From contig JAKSXM010000002.1 of the NCBI GenBank assembly GCA_022575985.1, forward strand, positions 19,579,001-19,643,000: a stretch of 64,000 nucleotides of DNA. The letters are read 5' to 3'. The notes beneath the pieces were generated by a model. That model ran no database searches. It was not told the origin of the DNA and worked only from the letters and a program-made list of their open reading frames with translations. Shown in pieces: positions 1 to 11,300 of the stretch. Source of the DNA: Anagrus nilaparvatae. Taxonomy: Eukaryota; Arthropoda; Insecta; Hymenoptera; Mymaridae. Within the stretch, counting starts at the first letter, position 1. Each line of letters starts with the position of its first letter. Position numbers and translations under genes: made by a program.

Positions 1-2299
1 TGCGATATTCTTATTATCGGAGGTGGTGCAATAGGTGCTTCTTGTGCATACTGGATTAAAGAAAAAGGAGGAAAAGATCTGCGAGTTGTAGTAGTAGAAA
101 AAGATCCAAGTGTAAGAGTTATTATTTTTTTTTTAATTTGATATTTTTTGAAAGTAATAGAAATTTAATTTTTTAGTATAAAGTAGCTTCAACTGTCTTG
201 TCAGTTGGGGGCTTAAGGCAGCAATTTTCTTTGGAAGAAAATATCGAAATGTCTTTATATGGAGCTGAATTTATTCAAAACATAAATGAGCACCTTGGTA
301 TTTTTAAAGAGCCTCCAATAGATGTACAATTTCATCCATACGGCTATTTAACATTAGCATCTGAAGAATCTGCCAAAATTTTACAAGATAATTCACGAAT
401 TCAAAATTTTATGGGAGCTCGTAATGTTATATTAAGTGCAAAAGAAATAAAATCAAGATTTCCGTGGATAAATACAGAAGGAATCGAATTAGGATGTTTG
501 GGTTTAGAAAAAGAAGGTTGGTTTGATCCATGGCTTCTTTTAAATGCATTTAGGCAAAAAGGACTTAAAATGGGAGTAGATTATGTTGCAGCTGAAGCAA
601 TCGGATTTCATTTTGAACTTAAAACTGATGTTAAGATTGCTGGTTGTGATGGTCCATTTGAAGATTTAGAATACTTAGTGGTAAATTTATTTTATTTTTT
701 GTAATTTTATTATTAACTTTTATTTTTCATTGAATTAGAAATAAATTAACTTAAAACTGTTTAGGTTCGAACAGAAGATGGAAAATTAAGACCCATAAAT
801 TTTAGTAAATTAATAATATGCGCTGGAGCGTTTAGTGGAGATGTTGCAAGAATGGCTAGAATTGGTGCTGCAGGTGATATGTTATCTGTACCTTTGCCTG
901 TAGAGCCAAGGTAAGATTTTTTTAGAGTACGTTAATTAAAGTATAGATGTTACAGTCCGAACTCTGTATAAAGCTAGGACTATCCGGTTAAAGCTAGCCT
1001 TAACCAATCTGTGTTGGATAAAGTCCGATTCTTGACAATTTTTATTTTTTTTTGTTCAGTATTAACCAGTATCGCTTGGATAAAGCCCGATTCATATAAA
1101 ATTTAGTACAATAATATAGTATATAATTAAAAATGAAAAAAAATATTATATTTCAAAAAAATCTGGTTAAAAAAATTAGAAAAATTAGTCCCAGATTGAG
1201 ATCATACTTATATTATATAATTTATAACTGAGGTACTTATTCAAAGCTGTACTTTTTCTGTAACATTGGCATAAAATAACTTATTTGACCATGTTCATTT
1301 GAGTATAAAAAATATAATTTTCTTGATTTTTGGTAACACTTTATGCATACGTCATTGAATAATTAATTTTGTAATCGTGAAATTTAAAAAAGGGATAAAT
1401 GCAAAATAATTTTAAAAGAGAAAATTAAAATAAGTAATTATGATTAGCTCCTTATATATACTATTAAATTACTAAAAATATTTAATCTGATTAAATCAAT
1501 AAAAAATGTAATGCATTTTATTCCGTTTTACCTTGCTAAACTAGAGTACAGAGTATACTCCTAAAATACATATCTAATTTATTTAAAAAAAGGAAAAAAA
1601 CTTATAAGCCCATAATATTATATTGTAATTTAATGCATTTTAAGCATCAATTGGAATTAAATTTTTAGCAGAGTACATTATAAAACTTAATAAAGCAACA
1701 TACACAACTAAAAAATTTTAAATATTAAAATTTTAGAAAACGATACGTTTACTGCGTGCACGCTCCAGATGGTCCAGGGTTAAATACACCAATGACGATT
1801 GATACTTCAGGAGCATATTTTAGACGTGAAGGCTTGGCTGGAAATTACATTTGTGGCATGTCTCCGGAACCTCACGAAGAACCAAGTGTAGATAACTTGG
1901 ATGTAGATTATGATTTCTTTGAAAATAGAATTTGGCCACAATTAGCTAAGCGCGTCAAAGGCTTTGAAAATTTAAAAGTAAGTTCATATATAATTTAAAA
2001 AAAAATTTATCACAACTGATAAAAAAAAATTTAATTTAAATTAGGTAAAATCAGCCTGGGCTGGTTATTACGAATACAACACATATGATGAAAATGGTAT
2101 AATTGGTGTACATCCATATTATGATAACGTTTATTTTGCAACTGGTTTCAGCGGACATGGTATTCAACAAGCACCAGCTGTTGGTAGAGCAATGTCTGAA
2201 TTACTTGCTTTTGGACGTTATAAGACAATTAATTTAAATAGATTAGCTTTTGATAGATTTGTAACATTAGAACCGATGCGTGAACAGAATATTTGGTAG
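1..2299 (+). CDS. FOXRED1: FOXRED1, FAD-dependent oxidoreductase (5' end missing)
   Basis: FOXRED1 is a mitochondrial FAD-dependent oxidoreductase of the DAO family needed for respiratory complex I assembly. The visible exons are 1-111, 177-680, 765-910, 1737-1977 and 2045-2299; all junctions are GT-AG and keep one frame, giving 418 codons before the TAG stop. The window opens inside the N-terminal Rossmann fold: the first residues contain the dinucleotide-binding motif [10 protein letters not shown], followed about 20 residues later by VVVVEKD, the usual acidic residue contacting the ribose. Other family blocks are [14 protein letters not shown] in exon 2 and [14 protein letters not shown] in exon 4. 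The C-terminal block [20 protein letters not shown] is the FAD-contacting GF-GHG motif. The human protein is about 486 aa, so only the targeting presequence and first residues are missing. The gene is convergent with LCA5. The short predicted ORF starts inside exons 2 and 4 are internal methionines or alternative start codons, not real starts. Confidence 0.95.
911..1736 (+). repeat. Long FOXRED1 intron with small degenerate repeats
   Basis: This 826-bp intron is much longer than the other FOXRED1 introns (65-84 bp). Near its 5' end it holds two copies of an 18-19-nt phrase, TTGGATAAAG(T/C)CCGATTC, at about 1014-1031 and 1075-1093. Two AAAGCTAG-type phrases lie just before them. The remainder is simple AT-rich DNA. 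It looks like decayed repeat or insertion DNA in an intron; no coding potential is seen. Confidence 0.4.
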
Positions 2300-2759
2300 T
2301 TAAAATTTATAAATAGAAATTTTTTTGTACACATTTTTTGTAAAAAATAATTTAATTAAGATTCTGTTATATAAAAATTATTATTAATGTATAAGCAAAT
2401 TGTTTATTAATTTTTTTTCTTCAGAAAATTGCGATAAAATATTATATATTTATAAAAAAAGTTTTATATCTAAAAAGTAATCATATAAATCATGAAAAAA
2501 AAAATTGTATAAAACAGAAAGTTATTAGTGATAAGAAATAAAAGAATTTAGATTACTTTATCGTATACGTTTTAATGAATAGATTATGAATATAAATATT
2601 AGGAGTATTTTTTAACTTTTTACAATATATTACGTAAACTAAGAAATTAAATACAAAGCTGATTAATTTATACATAATTGTAATAGGTAGGTAAAATATT
2701 GAGAAATATTAAAAAAATATGTGACTAATACTTATAATAGGTAAAAAAAATTTTTTTTT
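2300..2759. other. Convergent 3' intergenic region FOXRED1/LCA5
   Basis: This 460-bp AT-rich stretch lies between the stop codons of FOXRED1 (+) and LCA5 (-). It should carry both 3' UTRs and polyadenylation sites. No open frame or strong repeat is seen. Confidence 0.6.
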
Positions 2760-5700
2760 TTATAGTCTTTGGGCAAAAACATTATTTAATTTATTATCTA
2801 ATTGTATATCTGGAAATAATTCTTTAATTAAACTCATACTTTTATCGTTATTATTTTTAATACCATGACTTGGTATTCCTTTATACAAATTATTAGTTAT
2901 AGTACTCGATGATGTACGTTGATTAATATTAGCACTATTTTTACGCATTTTATTACGTTCAATTATTTCAAAATTTTCATTATCATCAATTTCTTTCATC
3001 GCTGCTAATAATTTATCTTTATCAAATTTTATTTTATTATTATCTTCAACTATTTTTTCATTATTCGATAATGACATTAAATTTAAACTATTTTCAAGTT
3101 CATTAAAATCTTTTTCTGATTTACTATCTGAATTATTTGATTCTAATTCATCTTTAACTGGAATTTCATATGCTTCGTACATTTTTTTTGGTTTTGCTAA
3201 ATTTTTTTTATCTTCGTTATCACTTTCTAATTCACTGCAACTACTTGTAGTACTATTTGAACCATTATTTTTATAAGTATCTTTAGAAATTACTGTTATA
3301 ACAGATTCTTCATCAAATTTTATTTCATTATTTTCTGTTGAGTCTTTTATAAAACCTTGGGAAGTATTTATTTCAGCTCGAGAATCTTCTGGATCATCTT
3401 CGGTAGGATTTGTAAGCCTAAAAAAATATTAGAAAATTAAATATGAAATTATTAATGATAATACTGTTAAAATATTTAAGTCATTTAATTGAAATATTAA
3501 TTTAACAGACCTTGCATGAAGTAATCTAGATTTATTTGTTAGTTCTGATGCTTTAGAAATATCCTGTTCGAATTCAGGATTTAAATAAGGATGATCTTCA
3601 TTTTTTAATTGACTTCTTGGAAGATTATGTGAAATTTCTAAATTATTTCTATCATTATTTACATCTGTAATACTACTAGTCTTATTAGTTTTAAAATTCA
3701 ATGATTTATTTAATACTAATAAAGTATCTTTAAGAATTTTTTTTGGTGAATTAAGTAATGTTTTACTAAAATTTCCTAATTTTTCATGAGTCCTACTTAA
3801 TTCTTCAAAATTTATCGAGCTGTCAGTATTTGTTGAAGTTTCCGAATCTCCGTTATCCATTCTTGTTGATACTATGCCATTTATGAGAGGTAAATTAACT
3901 CTTTTTAATTGATCTATTTTTCTGAAGAAAAAAAAATTTTTGATTCAGTTTTTATTTTTAGGGAAAAATGGATTTATGGAAAATAAAATAAAGAAAACAA
4001 GACAATTTAAAAGTTTCGAAAGTATGATAAATTTTTAATCACTTGAAAAAAACTTAATTTTGACTTTTAGTATGCAACTCGACCTAAGCAGAAAATTGGA
4101 ATCCAATTTTTTCCTAAAAAGATGCGACAGCTAAATATCTCAAATATTAAAGTAAACGGAAATTTTATACAGAAGCTTTGGATTTAACGATTTAAAGAGT
4201 TTTGCTGGAATCCATTTTTATCTGAATAAAATCAAAAAATTATAGGCTTACGTCAAAGATTGGCTTACGTTAGCAGATTTTTAGTAACATTTTGTGGACT
4301 TTTAGTAAGAGTATAGTATTTTACAGGCGCGAGCCCCCCAATTTGCCACAAATGGTAGATCCATTTACAGCGTCCAGAAAAATAAAGAATGGACCAAATC
4401 GCACGTAAATTACAGTAAATTACCTAAAAGGTAAAATGCGATTTGGGACATTCTTAATTTATGGACAAGGACTGTATAAAATTTTTCTGCATCAGTGGCA
4501 AGAAAAAATGTCTTTTTTGGCCACACAGCGGCCTAGATATATGTACTTTCTGACCGCTGATCAGAAAAATTGTTTACTCGATCCCTATTTTAAAGAAAAT
4601 ATAAAATATGTAAACTTTTACTTACCTAAAATTAACTCTACCTCTCGAAGATTCTGGCTTACTATCAGTTAAATTTGTGAGTGATCTACTCGATACGCTA
4701 CTACTAGTTCCTCTTCTATTATAATAAAATATTCGATCTGGATAATAAGATCTTTTTTCCTGTTGCTCTAACAATTCTTCTAAACTCGCTAATTTTATTT
4801 TAGTATCTTGCAACTGTTTTTGCAGTTCCTTATTTTTTGAAAGCTCGCTGTTTAATTGATGATTTAAATATTTACTTTCTAATGATAATTTTCGTTTTAA
4901 TTGCTGAAAATTTTTTTTTTTTAATTTTAGTAAGAATTTTTTATTAATTAAATACTTGTAATTTAATTGTAATACTTGGATTGTTTCATCTTGCTGCGTT
5001 ATCCTGTAATTTAAATCAGCCACTTGATTTTGTAATTTATCTCGTTCTCCTAAATGACGATCCTTACTCAACTGTAAAAGTTTTTTATTTTGTGCCTGCA
5101 GAAAATTATTTAATTATATTAAATTTTTCTAATTAATTTTAAAAAAAAGTGCTTTAATTGAGATTTTGAGCAAAAACAAGGAAAGTGAAAGGGTTTTGGG
5201 ATATTTTTAGTTACTTTCAGTATAATGCACCTGCAAAGATTGCAATTCGCTATCTTTTTCTTTAAGAATATCACATGTTTCTTTATGTTGAGCTCTTAAT
5301 TTTTTATACTTCGCTTGAAGAATTCTTAATTCTTCATGATGCGAATTTATTATTCTTGGTAATTCAGCATTTGTACCCTCGTAGCGCTTTAACGCTGAAT
5401 CTTGCCTTTTTTGAATTGCTTTTAAAAGCTTGTTTTCGTTGGATAATTCCTAGAATTAATGAATTGTTAAGTTTATTAATTTTCAAATTTATCAAATTTA
5501 ATGGTCTGATTTAATTTGTCCTTTAAAATTCTGCTTTATTATCTTTTTTAGCGCATTTTTTTATATTAACGTTTTAAGTAGTAAGAGACAAGTTTAGTCA
5601 GACACATGCGTCAAGATAAAATTAAATTATTTATAAAAAATGTTGTTTTCAGGTCAATAACAAACTTTAATCTCTTTACAAATTAATTATTGATCGCTAA

Positions 5701-6292
5701 TTTAATAAAAAGACCAATGAAATTAAACAATAAACTTAAAAATCACGCAAAACACAAAAATCAATTGAATAAAAAAATAAAAATAATTACATTTATACGA
5801 AATCGAGCATCAGAAATTTGATTTTGTAATTGCTTAATTTGCAATAATTTAGCAGAACTTATTCTTTGTGAAATAAAACTTTTTTTAGCTTTATTTTGAT
5901 CAAGTTGATAAAATCTAGCACTATTCCTGTAAGGACTGGATGCTAAAAAAATAAAATACAATTTTTTCAACAAAATCCTTTTTTTAAAAATTATAATTAT
6001 TTTTAGATGCAAACCAAGATTAGGATGTAAATTTTTTTCTTTATTGGATGATGGCAGCAATGATGAACTACTTTTAGCTAATGAATTATTTTTAATATCA
6101 TTTTGGGCTGACGAAGAAGAATTTAATCTAATATTAAAATGTCTATAAAAATTTAATAAATTAAAAAAAAAATTATATTCTATTTAGTTATCTATAAAAT
6201 AAATAAATAAAAAATATTTTTTGGCTATACCTTTGAGAACGTGTGTTATCATTCAAATATGATATTGGTAAAGGTGGTATATCACTTTGCAT
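2760..6292 (-). CDS. LCA5: Lebercilin (LCA5), ciliary coiled-coil protein
   Basis: Lebercilin sits at the ciliary axoneme and basal body and binds intraflagellar transport machinery; human mutations cause Leber congenital amaurosis type 5. Exons in coding order on the minus strand: 6292-6231, 6142-6015, 5942-5791, 5449-5231, 5095-4626, 3921-3511, 3417-2760. They join in frame to 699 codons, against about 697 in human. The lebercilin domain spans exons 3-5: QRISSAKLLQIKQLQNQI, then NENKLLKAIQKRQDSALKRY, then KDRHLGERDKLQ, which matches the vertebrate -EDRHLPERDDL- block. It is a long heptad-patterned coiled coil, with a KLKKKN-rich segment encoded by a poly-A tract. The C-terminal third (exons 6-7) is low complexity and rich in Ser, Asn, Glu and Asp, as in other lebercilins. 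The start is MQSDIPPLPIS in exon 1. The spurious antisense ORFs at 4436-4672 and 5275-5514 lie in introns or opposite exons. Confidence 0.88.
4384..4455. repeat. Short inverted repeat in LCA5 intron 5, shared with 54.4 kb
   Basis: The 704-bp intron between LCA5 exons 5 and 6 contains an imperfect inverted repeat: AAAGAATGGACCAAATCGCA at 4384-4403 pairs with TGCGATTTGGGACATTCTT at 4437-4455. The phrase before and across the left arm (CCAGAAAAATAAA-AATGG, then CACGTAAATTA) recurs at about 54430-54470 in the repeat-rich part of the window. This suggests a small dispersed element rather than an intron-specific structure. Confidence 0.5.
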
Positions 6293-6481
6293 TGTTACAT
6301 TAAAATTTAATAAAAAGTCAGTATTGATTATTTAAAAACAAACTTTAGTCACATGTTTATTGTAATTTAATTTAAATTTTGTTTAAAGAATTAAAAAACC
6401 TCATTTAAGGTATTATGAGTAAGTATAAAAAAGTAGAGAACACGTACATTCTTGATTGGTACCCATGACTGTTTTTTTGAA

Positions 6482-6495
6482 GTTGTCATAGTAAC
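6482..6495. promoter_or_regulatory. RFX X-box-like palindrome upstream of LCA5
   Basis: GTTGTCATAGTAAC is an imperfect palindrome with two half-sites separated by AT, as in the RFX-factor X-box (approximately GTNRCC-N-RGYAAC). The right half AGTAAC fits exactly; the left half differs by one base from GTTGCC. It lies 190 bp upstream of the LCA5 start codon, within the range where X-boxes of ciliary genes usually occur. Two looser GTTGCTAT half-sites occur near 6834-6855. Confidence 0.55.
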
Positions 6496-7249
6496 AGATA
6501 GAATAAACAATATTACAGTGTTATTACATATAGTTTGTTTATTATTTGAAATAAAAAAAAGTACATATAAATAAAAATTTTAATTAAAATGCTATGGTAA
6601 TGAAAAATAACTTACTTTCAAAGTTTTATATCAAGAACAGTAGGTACGGATCAAGAACTATTTTATTGAACTTTGTAAAACAGGTACTTTTTAATTTTAA
6701 ATTTAAATATTTAAATTAAAAACTAAGTATACTTGGTTAAAAATAACTTAATTCTATTTTATAAAAATCTTGAAGACATTTATTTTTAAACTTATCATTT
6801 GGCTCTTTATGATTTAAAGCTACGTTGCTATAGTAGGGTTGCTATCACTTTTTTATACAAATTATTGTTATTAAAAATATTCTTCTGCATATAAGTATAA
6901 TGGGATATGATATGTACAATTGAGATTAAATAACCATTAAAAACATTTACAAAAATCTGTTAAAGTTTATATTTACAGTGCAACTTGCTTATACTAGCTA
7001 TGAACAAAAAAAAACTCACTATCAGAATTTTCAATTTTGAAACAGGTAGTATACATAATATATGCGTTAGTTAACTTAAAGATAAAATTTATTACTTACA
7101 TAGTATTATCTCCAATATTCTTTTATTTTTTTGTTATTCCTAGCACTCGTTGATCTCAGGTGTTCGAATTCGATCATAATAATGAATGACCAAGTAATAA
7201 TTATAACCTTGGCTTAAAAGATACCTTCTATGAATTTAAACATTTAAAA

Positions 7250-7706
7250 GTTTAATGTATTCTTTTCATTTTTCTCCAATTAATCCCATTTTCTATATTT
7301 ATCTGATAACTGCTTCTTTTATTTCATTATTTGATATTGTTAATCCCTTCATAGGCAAGTAAACTTTGCTCAATTCTTTTCTTATAATAGAAGAAGTCAT
7401 AAGTCATTTAAAGTTGATTGAAAGTTTATTTAAACTATTAAAATTTCTATTACATATATCTCGTCTATTGGTATGTGCGCTTTAAAATGGATATCCAAAA
7501 AATCAAAGCCTTGTGAAATTGTACTATCCAATAATTTTTGGTTTAGTTTTTTAATCACTTCTTTCCTTTATTTCCTTTCAATATTATTTTTGACTTCAGT
7601 AATTATTGCTTCTCTTATTTTATAAATAGACATTCTTTTAAATCTTCCACATCTTTAAAAGTCAATAACTCTTTTTCGATTTCATCTCTTAAACTTTGAA
7701 AAGTCA
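7250..7706 (-). pseudogene. Coding-like relic of unknown origin, interrupted by stops
   Basis: On the minus strand this stretch is less homopolymeric than its surroundings and reads as blocks of plausible, charged, helix-like protein broken by stops and frame changes. One block begins MTFQSLRDEIEKELLTFKDV at 7706 and stops at 7615; another in a different frame reads KEVIKKLNQKLLDSTISQGF and continues FDFLDIHFKAHIPIDE; a third reads RKELSKVYLPMKGLTISNNE. I do not recognise the family. It could be a decayed gene or transposon fragment, or chance in AT-rich DNA. Confidence 0.25.
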
Positions 7707-8300
7707 TTGTTATCTTAGAAAATGTAAATTTATCTAACTTGAAACGTTATCAAAAAAAAAAAAAAATCAAGTAATAATGAAATAAATGGGCTCTATACAT
7801 ACTCAGTTTTTTTTGTTTCTTTATTCAATTTTTAATGGCTATCATTCTTCATTTACAATAGGTTTATTTTCTTGTACCTACTATATGCACTAGCAAATGT
7901 TTACAATTTTTTAAGTTTGATCGAGAGTTTGATAAATTTACCGTTTGTTTTGATTTTTTTTCATGAATTTTCTAAGAACTGGGGATGTTAAAAAAAAAAA
8001 AAAATTTTCCACCCCTGATTGATTTGTAATAAAACAAATAATTATTTTAAAATAAATAAAAAATAACACATAATTTAAAGTAAAATTTATATGTTTATCT
8101 AATTCTTTTTCAATTAAAACTCATAAAATACAATATACATATATTATCATTCACATAATTATAATACTTCTGTACATTATCTTTATACAAGAAAAACATG
8201 ATATATATAAATTATGTTAAGAAATTTTAACATTTACATTTTTTTAAAAATATAATACAAAATAGTTATTTTTTACGATTATTTTACACATTGCAAGTCA

Positions 8301-11300
8301 TTATTTATTTAAAGTTCGGATATTTTGAGCATCCCAAAATTTACTGTAATATGATTTAGCGTTATCAAGTAATTCGTTATGCGTACCTTTTTCAACAACA
8401 TTTCCTTTATCTAATACAATTATTTCATCTGCATCCATAACGGTTGATAAACGGTGAGCTATTACTATTGATGTTTTACCTATTGTTGCTCGACGTAGAG
8501 CTTCAAGAATATTCTGGACAAAAAAATAGAAGGATTTATAATTTATTACAATTTTAGTAAAAAATAATTTAATTTACCTGTTCTGTTATTGAATCTAAGG
8601 AAGACGTAGCTTCATCAAAAATAAGGATAGGACTATCTTTTAATATGGCACGAGCTATGGCAACCCTTTGTTTTTCTCCCCCGCTTAATTTCAAGCCTCT
8701 TTCACCAACAGGAGTATTGTAACCCTTTGGCCATGTCATAATTGAATCATGTAAATTTGCCATTTGTGCAGCTTTGTATACTTCGCTTTCTGGTTTTGAT
8801 AAATTACCATATTGTAAATTATAAAATATAGTTTCGTGAAATAAAACTGAATCCTGAGGAACAATTGCTATAGATTTTCTTAAATCTTCAATGTCAATGT
8901 CTTGAATATTTTTACCATTTATTAGTATATTTCCATTTTGAGGTTCAAAAAATCTGTATAGTAATCGAATTATTGTAGTTTTCCTGAAAAAATAATTTAT
9001 ATAATAATAATTTTCAAATATACTTTTAAGCAATTTTTATTAATATAAAAACATACCCTGAACCTGATCCTCCAACAATAGCAATTTTTTTCCCGCTTGG
9101 AATTGTCAATGATAGATTATTGAGAATATTTTTTTCTGGTACATATTGAAAATTAACTTTGTCAAAAATAATTTCAGAATTTTCTGGAGTTACAAATAAT
9201 GGCATTGGGTTTTGTTTATTCTAGAGAGAACAAAATATTATTAAATTTAATTTTAGCCATAAAAATAAAATTTTTTAATAGATTTTCATACTTTGATATT
9301 AGGATCCATCATCATAAGTCCAAACATTGTTTGCATATCAATAAGAGCTTGTCTTACTTCACGATAAACTGATCCCAAAAAATTAAGAGGAATAGATAAC
9401 TGAAACAGTAAACCATTAACCATAACTAAATCTCCAACTGTTAATGTTCCTAAAATTGTTTAAGAAAAGTGTGGTAAAATTACTACTCTTTTTTAGAAAA
9501 TTATATTCAAATCATGTACCATTAACGATATCTTGAGCAGCTAAAATCATAATCATACTAAGAGCAGCACTAAAAATAGCGTGTTGACCAAAATTCAATG
9601 CTGCTAAACTGGTGCTTGTTTTCAACGAAGCTGCTTCATATTTCTTAAGAGATTCGTTATATCGATCCGCTTCAAATTTTTCATTGTTAAAATACTAGTA
9701 AAAAATAATTTTTTTTAACAATTTTTTCAAAAGTATACACAACTTTAGTTTGATTTCTTCTTACCTTTACAGTTTCGTAATTAATAAGCGAATCTATTGC
9801 CTTATTCCCAGCTTCATTTTCTGCTTGATTCATAAAAATTCGAAACTTTGTTCTCCACTGAGTCATTGCTAATGTATATAAAGCATAGGTACCAACACAA
9901 CCAAGTGCAACAGAAGCATATTCTGGACCACATTTGTAAGCTAGTATCGCACTAACAAGTGATAATTCAAAAATTGTTGGAAATACATTAAAAACCATTG
10001 CTGTTAAAACAAAATTTATACCTCGGCTTCCTCTGTCTATTGTCTGCAAAAAAATAAATATTTAAAACGAAAATAAAAAATGAATTGAGTTTATTTTCAA
10101 TTATTAGTTTTTATTATACTATACTTTTGACAATGCTCCAGTTTGTCTGCTTAAGTGAAATGCTAAATCTAAATTATGTAAATGAAGAAACACATTTTTT
10201 GCTATTTTTCTAATTGAATGTTGAGCTACTTTTGCAAAAACAGCATTCCTCAACTCATTAAATCCAGCAGCACCAGCTCTTGCTACACCATCTACAAAGA
10301 AAATGTATAATTAATATTTTTTATTAATAAAAAATTAGTTTTATAATTTAAAATACTTGCATCCAAGCAGTAAAGCTGTTCCAAAAGTTGCAACAGTTTC
10401 TGGAGCAGTTGCAATGCCTAAAGCAGCTTCACTTCCACCTGTATTGAATACATCAACAGCATATTTAAACAGAAAAGGCACAGAAACATTGAGAACCTTA
10501 GCGCCAATCAGTAAAGATATTGCCAGTTTCACTCTTTTCCTAATTTCAGGTTCATCCTATTAGGCAGGAGCATAAAATAGATGATCTTCAATTATTGACC
10601 CTAAATGTGCAGATTTATCTCTGCAGGAACAAGTAAATTCTAAAAGATCAATGCATGATCATTTAAGGACATAAAAATTAATTTAATGATACCTTTGGCC
10701 ATATAAAATGAGCCATTGCTTTAATCATGTCATTCCCGGTGATTTTACGTCCATTTCCAAAATTTAGAGACTCTCTGCTCAAGCTAGAAACTCCTGGATG
10801 AAAACAATTTCGTTTTTGTTGTGCTTGCTTACCACCTGTTATACCAGATACAGCTAGCTTATGAAATGCTGGTGTTACGATTGACTTTGACTGAGGAATG
10901 TTATGTTTTTCTTGTATTCTATCAATGACAATTCCATTGCAACACTATACAAAAATATTAAAATTTTTATTACACAAAATATTAAATTCTTAAACTAAAA
11001 GTACTGAAATAAAAAATTACTCTTAAAAATATTAAGGTTTAATGAGGAAAAAATTAAAAAATCAAGATAATTTTTAATGTCATTTGAATTAAAATTTTTA
11101 CGTATTTATTATTCATACTATTTATTGAATAAGAATAAAGATTGAAAGTAATTTAATAATAAATTATCAATAAAAAAAAATATGATTCATGGTATATATA
11201 TACAATCAATAAATAAGTCTAAAGTTGACAATTTCAATCAGAATTTATTAAATTTACAAGACTTATTAATTTTATTTATAATGAAAAATTTGATAATATA

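Larger units (their letters stand above)
6293..8300. other. Intergenic region between LCA5 5' end and ABCB7 3' end
   Basis: Both flanking genes run on the minus strand, so the part near 6293-6600 should be the LCA5 promoter and 5' UTR, and the part near 8100-8300 the ABCB7 3' UTR. Apart from the X-box candidate and the coding-like relic at 7250-7706, only AT-rich simple sequence is seen. Confidence 0.6.

Noticed and set aside
10341..10360. Extension of ABCB7 exon 3 to the GT at 10356
   Set aside because: It shifts the frame into the next exon and destroys the conserved LLGYG block; the GC donor four bases earlier solves both.
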